A stretch of DNA of 64,000 nucleotides from Arcuatula senhousia (GCA_963971305.1 OZ020311.1:1178001-1242000), one strand, 5' to 3'. Counted from the first letter of the stretch, positions 1 to 12,998 are shown. Translations and numbers: made by a program. Notes: a model not told the origin generated them from the sequence alone.

Positions 1-94
1 GCGGTTCCTACCTGCTATAGCTGAATACATCATAATACAGTTAAAAATTACAAAATTGACACCTAAGTTCTAGACATTACTAGTAATTTTACTA

Positions 95-136
95 CGACTG
101 ACGCGCGGTTCGTCTATTCAAGTCTCATCAGAGGCG
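95..136 (-). ncRNA. Decayed hammerhead ribozyme relic
   Basis: On the - strand the core CTGATGA is present and is followed by a GAC-TTGAATA-GAC stem II region, then GAAC and GCGCGTC. Compared with the intact copy at 40785-40826, stem II is mispaired (GAC against GAC) and the GAAA box has become GAAC. It is therefore probably inactive. Flanking sequence resembles that of the other copies. Such type I hammerheads occur in Penelope-like elements and animal retrozymes. Confidence 0.6.
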
Positions 137-620
137 TTCTTCCCAAAAGATTATAAACACTATAACAAGTCATAACATATTTTATTTTTTAAATTATATG
201 AAAATGAATTAGGAGCATAAAACAATACAGCAAAAATTCTGGGGAAAATCAGCATGCGAGTGTAAGATGACTCAATAAACACAAGTCAATTTTCTCAGTT
301 GAAAAGTTGAAAGAGAATAATGATAAACTTTGTTTTTTTCCACTAAGATCCTGAATATCGATCAGACCGACACCAGCCTGGTTACACAAAACATCAACTT
401 GGGATCGATTAGTCTTAAATAAATGTGAAAATAATATATTTCAACTAAATTAAAACAGTTTTTCTTTCGAAAATAACATATAGGCATTAAAATATTTTTT
501 TTTAATTGTTTTTTTTTATTTTTTTAACGGCGACCAATTCAATTTGATTTCTTTCGGTTTTGAAACCTCAGTTCGTGTTCGGGTTTCACAAATTACCAAC
601 ACCCGATCGTCACGCCCACT
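137..620. other. AT-rich intergenic sequence, no gene seen
   Basis: I see no coding region or recognisable repeat here beyond poly-T runs near 495-525. Confidence 0.5.
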
Positions 621-624
621 TTAA

Positions 625-885
625 GGTCTGTTTTTAAAAACGTCTGTTTGGCTTTTCACGGTTGTCTGTTTGTAAACTTTCATGTCTGTTTTTGTATTTT
701 TGTGTCTGTTTTACATAATGGTCTGTCTGTTTATAAAATTTATGTCTGTTTTTGTATTTTTTTGTCTGTTAATAAAATTTCATGTCTGTTTTTTGTATTT
801 TTTTGTCTGTTTTAAAATTTCATGTCTGTTTTTTGTGTTTTTGTGTCTGTTTCAAGTTTATTGTCTGTTTCTAATTTTTTTGTTA
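625..885 (+). repeat. Imperfect TGTCTGTTT minisatellite
   Basis: About a dozen TGTCTGTTT-type motifs recur at irregular 15-40 bp spacing, separated by T-rich spacers. The open frame through it (682-927) is low-complexity Phe/Leu/Cys and looks like a repeat artefact, not a gene. Confidence 0.7.
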
Positions 886-922
886 ATTTTTGCCCGAATG
901 GCTGCCCATAGAAACCCTACAA

Positions 923-1425
923 AGTGATATAAACAAACTAATACAGTTGTCCAATGACTGGTAACTGACATTCAACTCATGTCCACTTAGGGCCACCCAC
1001 TGGTACAAAATACAAAATGGGTAATGAAGAAATAAAACAATCAAGTGAAGAAAAGGATCTCGGGATCACAATTGACAATAAACTAAAATTCCAACAATAC
1101 ATGGTCAAAACTTTTAGAATAATAAATAACATCGACAAAGTATCAACAACTACAAGGGGACATAAACACAAAATTTATAAAAAATATTCCAGAACAAATA
1201 TAACGAAATATTGCTTTACACAGAAAATTGTTTATACGTGGAATAAACTACCCCAGAAAGTAGTAGAATGTAAAACTGTAAATGCCTTCAAACACAATCT
1301 AAACGACCACTGGAAAAGCCTCAGTATCAAATTTACGCCAGACATCTATAAAGACCTGGATGTGGGAAATGAACACCGAAATAGATGGGTCAGAGGGGCC
1401 ATAGGCCGATATAGACCTAGAGACC
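923..1425 (+). pseudogene. Non-LTR retrotransposon (LINE) RT C-terminal relic
   Basis: Conceptual translation first gives DINKLIQLSNDW in one frame, then EEKDLGITIDNKLKF, TRGHKHKIYKKYSRTN and WNKLPQKVVECKTVNAFK in another. This is the usual C-terminal end of LINE reverse transcriptases, with the EKDLG motif and the WNxLPxxVVxxxTVxxFK motif. A frameshift near 960-1010 and a deletion between the two conserved blocks show it is dead. A Met-initiated open stretch runs 1017-1523, but its tail past about 1425 has no match to the family. The exact clade cannot be told by eye. Confidence 0.75.
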
Positions 1426-1524
1426 AGGTAAACCAGGTAAATTTAGCAACCAGCGGAACCATGGCCCGTTGTATTTTTGGCGATGGTAAGTTTAAGGTTC
1501 TTCAAACACTTAGTTGTGCCTAAC

Positions 1525-3655
1525 TAAAATGTACAAAACTGACCATCTTTTTTTGGACATCTTGCAAATTTTTAGCCTGCATTTTAATCTAAATGACTTA
1601 AAATAACATAAAATTGAAAATTTAAATCTTGATTTTATTTTATTGATAAAATAATTATAACAAATATTTAAAAAGAAATAAAGCTTTTTCTGAAAAGTTA
1701 TATTTTCAGGGGAGATAATTGGCGTGAAAATGTGTTACAATTTGTTTTATAGAAATGCGAAGGAATATTCAGTTTTTCTTATAAAGCTAGAAAAAAGGTC
1801 TGTGACGCCCAATTATTTTCACGTTTTTTAAAAGATAGTGTATATAGCTTGTCATTTGTGGAATATTAATAAAATTTGATGGGTTTCTAGCTCACAATGA
1901 TACTAAATGATTCTTTACCCTTTAGAATCTATTGAAAAAAAACATAGCTTTCAGCGGAGAAAATCATTGTCTAAGCTTTCAGACACCAACTTTGCAAGAT
2001 CATAAATCTGTAGAAAGGTCCGTGACCCCCAATTTCTATTGCCTTTTTTTTCTATGTTCATCTATGAAAGTTAAATTCGGCAAAATATTTATAAAACCAC
2101 CTTGATGTTTGCTACATATTGCCGTGTCATCTTGTATCAAATTATCAATCAACCAATTAAGAAGGCCCAGAAAAAGGGTTCTTAGAGAATCTAGAACGAA
2201 AGGGACGACCCGGCTTTTTGCCAAACATATGCACAAAAGCTTAAAGAAAATAATCCTACGGAAAAAGGCCGCGGTATTGAACCTTCCTGGACCCCTTTTC
2301 TGGATCAGCAACTGTCAATATAAATTTATGTTTCTTATGTTTCTTAAACTAAAGATAGTGCTTTTAAAATGAAGCCGCACATTGAAGAGAAAACTTCCTA
2401 TGCATGGTCCGATTAAGAAAAGACAAAAGTACCTTTCAAAAACATTCGCACTTAAAAAGTTCTTACGTGCGGTAGGTACATAACATTATACACATCTACC
2501 GGAAAGTTCAGCGTTTGTAAAACGTAGTTTGTACTGCCACAGGAAGAATTGATATCATCCTTATATTCGTATACATTTGTACCTACTACGGCGAACCTTG
2601 ACTTCTCTTTATCCGAAATCTGTGTTTATTATTATGCAAGATACCCATGTGGGCGTCAGCAAAAACGGTATGGGAATATATAATTTGAGGAGTACATCGC
2701 CTTTGCAGCAATATTTGAATTGTACACTAATTAAGATAAAAAAAACCAAAATGAGCAAGAAGTAACAAAAAGGATTTGCTTTTAAGCGTTCATAATTGTT
2801 GAAATCGTTATGTTTCTTTCCTTGTAATGCACATGATCGATATCCTTGGTGCTGGTTTTAGGTTTAATGTTCGAGCTTTTAAGGTGGAGTTTGCATTTGT
2901 CGACAGATTTGATTTTCGACCTTCCATTCATTTTGATACAATTGCTAATGAGATATTACCTCTTGAAATAGGCGCATACAATAAAATGGTGACAGCCTCT
3001 TTGTAGCTTTGTATTTTCAATTCAAGGAAATGAACAAGTCCAATAATGAAGGAGAAGGCAGGGGACACATTGGTTGAAATTATCACTAAGAAAATCATTG
3101 AAGGGGAAACCTTGTCGACCTTTCTTAGTCAGTCGGCATTCGACAACGCAAACTCATTAAAATTGAAAGTGGATTTAGGTAAGTGATCCGGGAGGGTAAA
3201 TGCTTCCTGGTTAATGCAACACGTCAGTTGCGCTGTTCAAGTTAGTTTAGGAAATAAACAATCCGGTATAGAAGAAGACAATACAAAATTAAAGACATAC
3301 CAACATCTGTGCTTATATCTGGGAGAATGAAATCTCGTATTTGTCTGAAAGCCTATCATGTGCCACATTTAAGACAACGAAGAGCAATTAAATATTGAAC
3401 AACATCTTTACGACTTGCACAATAAAAAAGTATAATTTCATTTTTTTTATTCATTTCTCAACAAGCTTATAGTATTTGTTGCAGGGGACAACGATGACGA
3501 TATATTGAAAGATAACAGAACAGATAACCAGGCAGTTAGAACAGATATCAGGAACCATGATCATAAAAGTCTTTTCAAATGAATAAACAGATAAATTGCA
3601 GTACTTATCTATGTCAGCATTTGCATTTGCACATGGTTTGGTTCATCGTTGAAAC
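1525..3655. other. Intergenic region with no recognised gene
   Basis: Short open frames at 2109-2372 and 2577-2765 have no recognisable motif or gene-like context. The stretches at 1690-1830 and 1960-2045 share a phrase about 'ggtccgtgacccccaattt' with one another, suggesting an old internal duplication. Confidence 0.4.
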
Positions 3656-3657
3656 AT

Positions 3658-4190
3658 TTTTATGTCCCCGCGACGACATGTTTTACTCATGTCCTTCCGT
3701 CCGTACGTCCACCCGTACAAATTTCCGTCAAGCTATTCACAGAAACTGTACATAGGAATGATTTGAAACTTGGTAGGATGGTTTAGCATGACAAACTGTA
3801 TGTATAATGCGACTTTAAGGTCTGTAGAACACAAAGGTCGGACATCTACTCTTTGTTTGGGACTAGGCCTATATCAAAGTCTATGAAAATCAACTTGAAA
3901 ATGTCCGTCAAGCTTTTTTCAGAAACCGTACACGGAAATGATTTGAAACTTGGTAGCTAGGATGGTTCAGTTAGCAAACTGTACATCATAGGCGACTTTT
4001 AGGTCTGTCGGACATCTACTTCCTGTTTGGAGCTAGGCCGATATGAAAATCTATGAAAATCAAGTCGAAAATTTCTGTCAAGCTTTTGTCAAAATACCGT
4101 ACATGAGAATGATTTGAAACTTGGTAGGATGGTTCAGTATGACAAACTGTACGTCCTAAGCGACTTTCAGGTCTGTCGAACTAAGGTCTT
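3658..4190. repeat. Three-copy tandem repeat (about 150-190 bp units)
   Basis: The phrases CCGTCAAGCT and GATTTGAAACTTGGTAGGAT recur near 3727-3780, 3905-3960 and 4076-4130. They are followed each time by a GACAAACTGTA-like block and AGGTCTGT. It opens with a GTCCCCGCGACGACAT phrase close to others near 22215 and 51885, so it may be one end of a dispersed element. Confidence 0.65.
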
Positions 4191-4379
4191 GCTTTCCTTC
4201 TGGCTTTAATGTTCTTATCTTGTTAAAATATTTCTAGTCTCATATTAATACCGCGACCTATGATTCAATGGTAGATTGTCAAAGAAGCAGACAGGTACTA
4301 ATGGGATATTCGTTGATCAATAGAACCGGTAAATGAAGAAACAAACAACGAAAACCCTAGTTGTAACAAGAATAGCGTC

Positions 4380-4830
4380 AGATTCTCCGGAAGGGTAAGC
4401 AGTTCTTGCTAGTTGCTTAACACCCAACGCTTTTCTAACAGTCAATCCAGTGTATCAAATCAGGTAAAGGATCACAAAACAAAACCCTATGAAAAACCAA
4501 CATTTTTACTAATCCGTTTGATAGAAATCTCAAATTTGCCACCGTTCACAAGACAAAAACCGAGGAGCAACACAACATGCGTTAGAGAGTTTTGTGTCAG
4601 ACATAAAGCCCTATCAAAGAAATCAGGATAAGTCCAACTCGGTCTGAAATAAAGAATCAGTTGTGATATGTGATATCCATAAGCCGTTTAGCGGACGGAA
4701 TGTTGCTAAGTTGATCAGAAAGTTGAAGTCGAAGCAGACCTAGCCAAAAGTAAAAGAAAGCATAAATTAAAGACAAAACAATAAAAAATATATAGCACGC
4801 CATCATAAACCACACACACAAAACCACTGT
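4380..4830 (-). mobile_element. PLE-2 3' terminal relic plus RT fragment
   Basis: The reverse complement carries RT residues DFNFLINLATF followed by LNGLWIS-like text (about 4650-4740), matching the thumb region of the PLE RT at 38677-39397. The adjacent 4380-4600 matches the 3' UTR repeat of that family (CTCCGGAAGGGTAAGCAGTT and GTGTATCAAATCAGGTAAAG). It is broken and non-coding. Confidence 0.55.
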
Positions 4831-5054
4831 ACTACAATAAGCAACGCACACGCGTAAAACACCAACTCACTCACTTACTCATAAGCAACGCAAACCCACA
4901 TCGGAACGAGAGTGAATTCTCCAGAAGTTCCTGTTTGTGTTAACATAATCATCACGTTGTCAACGGCCAATGATTCCAGTAAAGAACAGAATTGTTAACG
5001 TCATCACAGAACACATACACGATAACAATGAAGGAAAGTTAGAATGTAGTCAAC

Positions 5055-5105
5055 TAAGAGGACAATCAACCCCTGAAGAAGGCATTCCTGTCGAAACGTC
5101 GGGAC
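5055..5105 (+). other. Possible PLE terminal motif
   Basis: CTGAAGAAGGC is followed by GTCGAAACGTCGGGAC, a phrase of the type found at PLE ends. It resembles a hammerhead core (CUGANGA and GAAA), but the stem II pairing is poor, so I do not call it a ribozyme. Confidence 0.35.
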
Positions 5106-5474
5106 TTAACTAACCGATATTTAATAAATAAAAAATTGTTAAAGTTACGTCTAAAATGATAGTGGTACATGAACCAAATTATGAGAACACAACATCGTAA
5201 AGGTTGGTCCTAAGACTGGGCGACGTGAAAAAAACAAAAAAAAACAAACTATACATGGTAAATCGGCTGTTAATAGCGAAAGTCATTTATACGACTTGCA
5301 ACTGGTTTCATGAAATACGGTTACTTTTAAAACTTATTAAGAAAGTCAGGACCATTGCGATTTTTCCTTTTTCTAGTATTAACAGAACTATAATTTTTTA
5401 TCTACTATTCTCTGACAATGATAGATGGCAATTCTATGTTCTTTATTTAATTTGACTGTTTTGCATTTATAGAT

Positions 5475-5515
5475 TAGATCGTCTCTGATGAGTTTCACTG
5501 AATAGACTTTAAAAT
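5475..5515 (+). ncRNA. Decayed hammerhead relic, + strand
   Basis: CTGATGAGT is followed by GAATAGAC, as in the intact copy, but the GAAAC box reads TTTAAAA. The sequence just upstream (5270-5420) weakly matches the PLE-1 3' tail. Confidence 0.4.
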
Positions 5516-5969
5516 ATCATCCGACAGATACACAGACATTGCACACGATATTGGTTCCATTTTCGTAGCGTTGATTTTAGTTTTGCTTCAACGCTTGTCA
5601 CTATGATATGGCATTTTTTAAGATTTGATGTTTCCTTTGCACAAAAAAAACCAAAATAAGATAAACAAGCAAGGAAAACAGACCAAGGGCAGGGCAAACC
5701 GGATAAACCTAATATTTAACTTATTGACTGATCACATATAACTATTTACCATTTCATTAAGCTTGAGTATATTTACATTGCTACACAGCACAAGGTGTAA
5801 CAAACCATATTCCTACTATCTTTGTTTATCTATTCATTGTGTTTGTTTTCTAAGGTACAAAGTTGGCATCAATGTTCAGAAAATGGACCACAAATGAACG
5901 GAATAGACCACGCGAGACACCTACTCAACTATAATGATCTCCTATAGACTGTGTGCAAACAATTTTGTT

Positions 5970-6085
<116 letters not shown>

Positions 6086-6279
6086 AGAATAAGACAACAT
6101 CAGTCGACACAAAGGAAACCCCAACAACCAAGAAACATTAAAAACCACTCACAAAAAACGCACAGAAAAAAACCCAAACCAAAGTAAAAAGTATCAAGCA
6201 AAAAAAAAAAAAAAACACACAAAAAAAATAAAAAAAAACACACAACCCCCCCAAACACACAGACACAAACAACTGAAAG

Positions 6280-6360
6280 TGACCCGAAAGAGTAAGCAGT
6301 TCCTGCTTGCTGCAATTTAACACACCCATATCCTTATCAAGCAATCATTTCAGTGTTAAC
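6280..6360. repeat. PLE-2 3' UTR fragment
   Basis: Contains GAGTAAGCAGTTCCTGCTTG followed by an ACACCCAT-like tract and TTTCAGTG, a short piece of the dispersed PLE-2 terminal repeat. Confidence 0.6.
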
Positions 6361-6369
6361 TAGTATATG

Positions 6370-7920
6370 ACTCGAAGAAAACATCAATAGGTTTTTTTTT
6401 TATCAATTTATTAAAAAATATATATCATTAATATTTTTTAACTGCTGTAAAATGCTAATTTTTAAAAATGTCAACAAAATTCCATAAAAAATACGGGAAG
6501 AGATCGTTGAAAAACCCAAACAATACCTTGACAACACAAACTTGTAAAACAGTGACCATGTAATATAAAGCTACTGAACTTATGATATCAATTTTTGCCC
6601 TTATCAGACCAAGATAATAATAAAATCCATTCAATTCTATTGGTCATCTTTATCTAAGGTCACATAAGGCGCATTACTCAGTTGATAGGACGAACATATG
6701 TACAGTGCCGCCATGACGAAAGCTTTCATGTGCTGCGAGCTCGCACTTTGACTTTTCAACTTAAAGGAGTTAACAAAGTTCTAACCAATGCAGGTCTAGA
6801 AGCTTAAAAGGAAATTGTCGTAGCATTTGAATTTTTCAGATATATAGTTTCATTTCAATCGTGAGAGAATAAGATTTAATAAAAATGAATATATTAAATG
6901 CATATACTTGTGTTGAACATGGAGTTTTGCATATGATTATTTAAATACAGTGTACTATTTAAAGTCCAGTGCATTCAGAAACTTAATAGACAATCTACAG
7001 ATTTGGATTTAATGCATAACGTTCGAACGTTGTGCAGAAATCATTCCACCAACCATCATAGTAAATTGGACCTTGCGACAGAGCTCAGCTGTAGGCGCTA
7101 CTGATAAAAAAACGGAAATTATTTGCAAATTGGAATAGATCATATTCAAAAATAGATACACTATTTCTGGTTTAAAAAAACGTCGATTTGTTAATTTTTG
7201 TGAGTGTTTTTGGAATTTTCTGTTATTCACTTTTAAAACAAAACAAAACCACTTTAAAAACAGAACAAACGGAGACTACTATTGTTGGTTACTGATACAA
7301 ATCGGAAGTGTTTTTTTAATTGGATAGTATCACATTTGAAAAGAAGGTATGTTATTTAATTTTATAATTTGAAATTAACCCATTTATTCTTTTTTTCTGT
7401 TCGTTAATCTTGTTGTTAGAAGGAAGATTTGAACTCCCGAAGAAAAGTGGGCACAGATAAAAATGTGTAGTTTTAGTTTTTTTTTTCAAATATACATGTA
7501 TACAAACTCGACCATTTAGAATCTTTTCATGCATATGCATACGCACAGTCAAGTAAAAGGAACATATTTTACTTAAAAATATTGATAAAACCTCAAATTT
7601 TTAACTTAAAGCATAGAAGGCAGCGCCAAAAACACAAAATGGGTCCCAGTTAGACTTTTCTATCAACAATTGTTTTACTACAATAACCTAAAGTTTGAAC
7701 CCAATAGATATCAGTAGATATCTACCAAAAAGTGTACGATATTATTTTACACCTAGCATAAACGCAGAACGGAAGTAAACTTGATGTTCTAGTGAATCTG
7801 TAGAGTTCAAAGTTCACTAATGTTAGGCGGACAAACATGGCACCCCCTGGCATAGTCTGATAACATGTTCATAAACAACAAATTCCATATCATGAAAGGA
7901 ATTCGAAGAAAACACATACC
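6370..7920. other. AT-rich intergenic sequence
   Basis: Only short chance frames (7009-7230, 7352-7552, 7807-7998 on the - strand) are present, with no domain signature. I see no gene. Confidence 0.45.
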
Positions 7921-7927
7921 GGTACTT

Positions 7928-8190
7928 AAGGGGGTACCCAACACTTTGGTTAAAATGAAATTTTCCTGAAAATTTGCAAAAAAATGTACTTTAGTCAAAT
8001 AAATTTAATTGCAAAATCTGAAGAAAATTAAACCATAGGTTTCTTGGGAAAATTTTTCATGAATATAATGGAGTTTCAACATTTCATATTTTGATCATTG
8101 AGAACCTTGATTTCTTTGTATAAAATTGCCTGACTAAAACATTCAAGTGATTTTTAAGAGTTATTTCCCTTAGGTGTTCTGTACCCCCTT
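7928..8190. mobile_element. MITE-like element with AAGGGGGTAC ends
   Basis: The left end AAGGGGGTACCCAACAC is mirrored by the right end GTGTTCTGTACCCCCTT, an imperfect 17-bp terminal inverted repeat spanning about 263 bp. It contains no ORF. Confidence 0.55.
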
Positions 8191-8199
8191 CAGGACTTA

Positions 8200-9650
8200 A
8201 GATTAAATGACGGATCAGGAGTTGGGAGGGTTGGTGGTTCGGTGTTTTGAAACCCCGTTTTTCCTTGGAATGTTTTTTTTTTTAAAGATTTTGCAAAAAT
8301 TGGGTCTAGAACATCCATTTTGTTGTAGACTCGAGGTACATCCCCTTTCGAAAACTTCTGGATCCGCCCCAGTGATAAACAAATAAAAAAGAGAGAAAAA
8401 CCAAAAGTAAATGATATTACAAGTTGTCAGAAATATTTACCATTAACACCCATAGCAAACATTCAAGGAACAAACCCTTCTGCATCCAATTAATGGGAGG
8501 AAATTTATTTGAATGTAAACTTGTTTGAGGGTAATAGCACTCCCTTTGTCTACGACAATGTTATGAAAGAAAACCCTGTTTTCAAAATGAAAAAAAAACC
8601 CGATCCGTAATTCCAAAACCGTTATATGTAACGGAAAGCAACACCAGCTATAAATATTGCATTGGAAAAGTTTAATTCATGGATTAAGGAACACAGTTTT
8701 TTAAAGTGCACCATTTATGGACAGTACAATAATATATGATACGGGTATGAATGACCTCAATTTAAAAAATTAACATAATTTTAATTACGTAACGCCGTAA
8801 AAACTGTAATTTATAGGGTTTCGCACCAAAAGTTGCTTTGTGCTAACCCATTGTTAAGCTTTATCTAGTTTAAACGAGATCTTTGTTTGTAAACAAGGGA
8901 CAATCAAGAATAAATGATTTAAATCATAGTTGTTTACAACTGGAAATTGAAACCCCTTTTAAAGTAAAAAATGGAGCAATCATCTTGCATTTTAATATAA
9001 AGGTTTACGACTACCGCTGATTATAAGGAAGTCCAAAAACAGTTACAGCGGAAAGTTAGGTAGGACATTGGTACCACCAAACTACGGTAAAAGTAATGCT
9101 TACTGAAACCTGAGAAAACGGACTTTAAAGGATATTACATTGGTGTAAAAATTTTCCAATGTAGGGAGGAAGGGACCAATTCTTCCTTCATTGTGCAATT
9201 CAAAAAAAGTTTTGTGCAATTCAAAAAAAGTTAAGCGTATTAGGGACCACTATAAAAATCACGCTGGAAAATTGTCAAAAAAACAAAACAACGCTAAATT
9301 ATATGCTGAAAAGTTCGTTTGGGTTAGATTGTTGCGGACAGAGGATACGCGAAAATAATTTAAAAATATGTGCACTAAAATTCGTACCAGCTGCATGACA
9401 AGGCTGCCTGCAAAGCATTTTAGAGGATTTGTCTTGAAAGTAAAATGTTTAAATTTTAATCTGAAATTTTATTGTTAAGAAATTCAAATAGTCATTATTA
9501 CAGTTGTAGTGTTAATGCAGTAACCACGAGTGCATTTAAGTCCAAATTTCAGATAAAATTTCTTATTGTTTGAATCCTATGATTTTTTGATACTTGCTCT
9601 TTATTCTTGTAAAAATATGTTTTTCTTTTTTTTCTTTTTTACATAAAGCT
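8200..9650. other. Intergenic, no gene seen
   Basis: Nothing recognisable except a direct 20-bp duplication (TGTGCAATTCAAAAAAAGTT) near 9194-9235. Confidence 0.4.
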
Positions 9651-9660
9651 TTAGGCATTT

Positions 9661-9895
9661 TGCGAGATCGTCTCTGGTGAGTTCTTTAATTTACTCCTTG
9701 TTTCAATATAGATCGCAATGGAAGAGGGAGGTTGGTGCCATAAAACCAGGTTAAACAAACCATTTCTTTTGAAATGCCTGTACCTAGTCAGGACCGTTGC
9801 AATCTTCAATTTTTCCATATGTCTGTCTTTTTTAGTCATTTTTCTTGGACATTTGAGATCGATGATCCTCCATGTTTGATAGTTTTGTTAATACC
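9661..9895 (+). mobile_element. PLE-1 3' terminal fragment (solo)
   Basis: It matches the 3' tail of the PLE inserted at 17187-18518. Shared phrases are ATCGCAATGGAAGAGGGAGG, GCCATAAAACC, TTTGAAATGCCTGTACC and GTCAGGACC, ending in TAGTTTTGTTA then TACCTTTATT. No coding sequence remains upstream. This looks like a heavily 5'-truncated copy. Confidence 0.75.
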
Positions 9896-10182
9896 TTTAT
9901 TAAGTTGAAAGGTTTCCGTTCATTTTTGTTGTGGAAAAGTTTAACAAATTATTTCAAAAAGGCTAATATCTTGTTTTTCTCCATTTTTTCACCCGCATAG
10001 ACCTTGGGTATAAAATAACAAAATAAAACAGTTGCGTTCTGTTTATTGCTTTGATAACTCAATACCGATACCGGATCCCACCGGAAAATTCCACTAGAGT
10101 AAAATGAGTCAACCCAAACCGTCAATGAAATATAACGTTATAATGTCAACAATGAAAATAAAACACATTACGTCTTCAATAG

Positions 10183-11215
10183 TAAAAAAGAACCTTGAGA
10201 AATTTGATCTTTTAATCGTAGTACTTGTTTTGATATTGATATTGCTATTCAATTGATTGCTTTTGCATATAGATCTTTTTCGAGTACCCGGGGATTGAGT
10301 TGCACAAATAATGTTTACTAAATATTTTGAAAAAAACAAATCACTTAAAGTTTGTTCTCGACAACTGAGGACGGGTGTTTCCATATCAAGAAGGTCGAAA
10401 ATCTGCATGGATATAACACATTTTCTAAAGGACATGGGGATTCCAATTGCCAGATTCATAACCCTCTCTCAATGTCTCTCATTGTGGCCGCTACTATACA
10501 AAAACTTGTATTGCAATCAAGCACAATTTGAAAAATGATCACCATTAGCCTATACTATGTGTGTTTGGCTGTAATTAATTTGTGCTGCATGTATGCGTGC
10601 ATTTTAACTGGTGGTGCTTTTTGGGGTTTGAAGTAGTTTCAACAAAGTACCCAAATTTTGCATGTCTGACACACCAAAACTTGAATTTACGAAATTTTGG
10701 CTCGAAACACGAAGAGCCTTGAGAAATTTGATCATATAATCGTAGTATTTGTTTTGACATTGATATTGCTTTTCAATTGATTGCTTTTGCATATAGATCT
10801 TCTTTTTCAAGTACCCGAGTATTAGTTGCACATAACCCACCCCCTTTTTGAGGCCACTACTGGGTAAAAACTTATATATTGCAATCCAGCAAAATCTGCA
10901 AAATGATGTTGCATTACTCAGTGTGTTTGGCTGTAATAAATTTTTGCTGTATGTATGCGTGCATTTAAACAGGTTTGGAAAAGTTACAACAAGAACCAAC
11001 ATTTTGCATGTCTATTCAAGACTCACCAGAGGCGCTTTACCCAAAAGATTGATAATGTCAGAAAAAAAAATTATTATGAACTGCATAAGATAATAAAATC
11101 AAAATATGCCGAACTGGAATCCAAAATCCTTTCAGCACTTAAAATCCGAAAACGCTAAAAAGACTCTTGTAACTTGAATTTACGAAAGATTTGCTCGAAA
11201 CACGAAGAGCTCATT
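10183..11215. repeat. Two-unit tandem duplication (about 0.5 kb per unit)
   Basis: The blocks at 10183-10310, 10557-10612 and 10664-10722 recur in order at 10716-10830, 10918-10972 and 11166-11212. Shared phrases include CTTGAGAAATTTGATC, GTTTGGCTGTAAT and GCTCGAAACACGAAGAGC. The second unit carries an extra stretch of about 150 bp with a hammerhead relic. Confidence 0.75.
11008..11165 (-). mobile_element. Hammerhead-bearing insertion (retrozyme-like relic)
   Basis: The - strand reads GCGCCTCTGGTGAGTC then TTGAATAGAC, a hammerhead core with CTGGTGA instead of CTGATGA. The segment is absent from the first unit of the surrounding tandem duplication (near 10665), so the first unit gives an empty site. 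Confidence 0.55.
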
Positions 11216-11219
11216 AATT

Positions 11220-12980
11220 GTTAACAAAAACTCATTATTGTGTTGTAAAATTAATGTTTGTTTAAGTATTCCATAACCAAATAAATTCAAATTCACCAAC
11301 TTTTGAAAAATAATAAAGTTTCATGATTTTTTTTACCAGACAACCCACGCATAAACAAATAGGAATGGATAGCCATTTATTGCTCTCAAACAATCTTAAA
11401 ATGTCTGGAGTACTTGATGGAAAAGGAAAAATTTAAAAATTCATGAAAAATCAAATAAGGGTGTAAAATAGCACATTACATATAAATAACATGAGCCCAA
11501 CCACAAAATATAGTTTCTTATTCAAAGAACGTTAAAATATGCATGGTGTCTCGATAACTTGAAAGAACTTTATTATCATAATCTGTATATGTGATTATGA
11601 ATATTGTTTTTAGAGTGTTTAACAAGAAAACGGTGAACAAATATAAAATTTTAAACATTTTATTGAATGATAATCTCCATGTTACATTAAATATATTATA
11701 TAACGTTTCCTTGCGGGCCTGTATTATCTTTTGATAAGATAAAAAACGTGAGAGAAAAATGAACAAAGACAAATAATTCGGTAAACAAGAACAAATCAAC
11801 TGATTTTCATTACTATACTATTGAAGCCAAATTTACACTTCGAACCCAGATTTTAAGAACAACAAATGGGTGGGCAGACAAACAGGAACTGTTCACCCTA
11901 CATAAGAACATAAGTCCACTCTCTCTTGAACTTAGTTCTGCGTGGCTTTTTTTGGCTGTAGTAAGTCTCTATCTTCTTAATGTCTTGATAATTTTGATAG
12001 AATATAATGAGTTGTGAAAAAAATGTAGTTGACAAAACCTTAATAAATCACAGATAATTCATAAATGCACAATTGGAGCATGCAGACAGCAGCCTTCAGT
12101 ATGACCAGTGTTCGCTGCTCGCTGTCTTGTAATCGGTTCTCCATCATAAATATGGTGCATATGATTAAAAAAAAACAACCCTCCAAATTGTCAATAAAAG
12201 AAATCCTAAAGACAACAGGGACAAACATAAGCTTTGAAAAAGATTCCCAAATTAGTACAAACGCAAATAAAACTTGACGGAGTAAAACAATTTTTTTTTA
12301 ATTCTAATCTACCACAACTGAAAAACTTTATTAAAACAAACAAGAATATGTCGAAAAGACAAATGCCCCATGCATATCGCAACACTTGGGACGGACAGAC
12401 GGACGAACAAAAGGACCCGATCAAATATGCATAATTTTGTAGATATATATGGACCATAAAATTATCTTAGGTGTCTTTTGCATGGTTTTGCCCTTTTTAT
12501 TTTTTTAACTTAAAGGTTCGAATGCCCCTATAAGTGCAATGAAAGCTTCTAGAACTGTAAAACAAAGGAGAAAATTCTACCTTTAAAGTTACCCAGAACA
12601 GCATATCATATTGGCATCGCATTTCGAGACATCTTTGCACAAATTTGAGGACGTCATGGGATATTGTCACACACATTGTGTGTTTTTTTAAAGTAACATC
12701 TCATTTTTTTTAAAACGCTAAGTTACAATATAGAACTGAAGTGACTTATGTTAAATTGCGTCTGATGTGCGCTTTATTTGCAAAAGAGCATGTAATTAGA
12801 AACTTTCAAATCAAAAGTATTTTTTGAAAAGTGCAATATATAAGCAAGGTATTGAAAAATAAAATTAGACCAGCTTTTGTTTTGAGCTTGAATGATTCCA
12901 GAATGATTTGTACCGGAGAGGGGTAACCTCGAAAAACGCACCACCAGCAGAGCTACCTAACAACCTACGCTTTTATTCCA
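11220..12980. other. Region upstream of contactin
   Basis: No convincing coding sequence. A decayed dispersed repeat near 12350-12435 (ATGCCCCATGCATATCGCAA then GGGACGGACAGACGGAC) has a relative near 30165-30235. A promoter could not be located. The coding exon appears to be preceded by an acceptor (below), so the true first exon may lie here or further left. Confidence 0.4.
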
Positions 12981-12981
12981 G

Positions 12982-12998
12982 AAATGTGACGCACCAAA
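12982..12998 (+). other. Contactin 5' UTR end after a putative splice acceptor
   Basis: TTTTATTCCAG ends at 12981, just before the start ATG at 12999. It suggests that a 5' UTR intron precedes the first coding exon and that transcription starts at an untranslated exon further upstream. Inference only. Confidence 0.4.

Noticed and set aside
682..927. Small membrane protein
   Set aside because: Phe/Leu-rich text comes from a TGTCTGTTT minisatellite.
2036..2372. Overlapping frames on both strands, possible short gene
   Set aside because: No motif, no splice context and no paralogue visible.
5055..5105. Second intact hammerhead
   Set aside because: Core-like CTGAAGA and GAAAC, but stem II does not pair properly and stem I is not evident.
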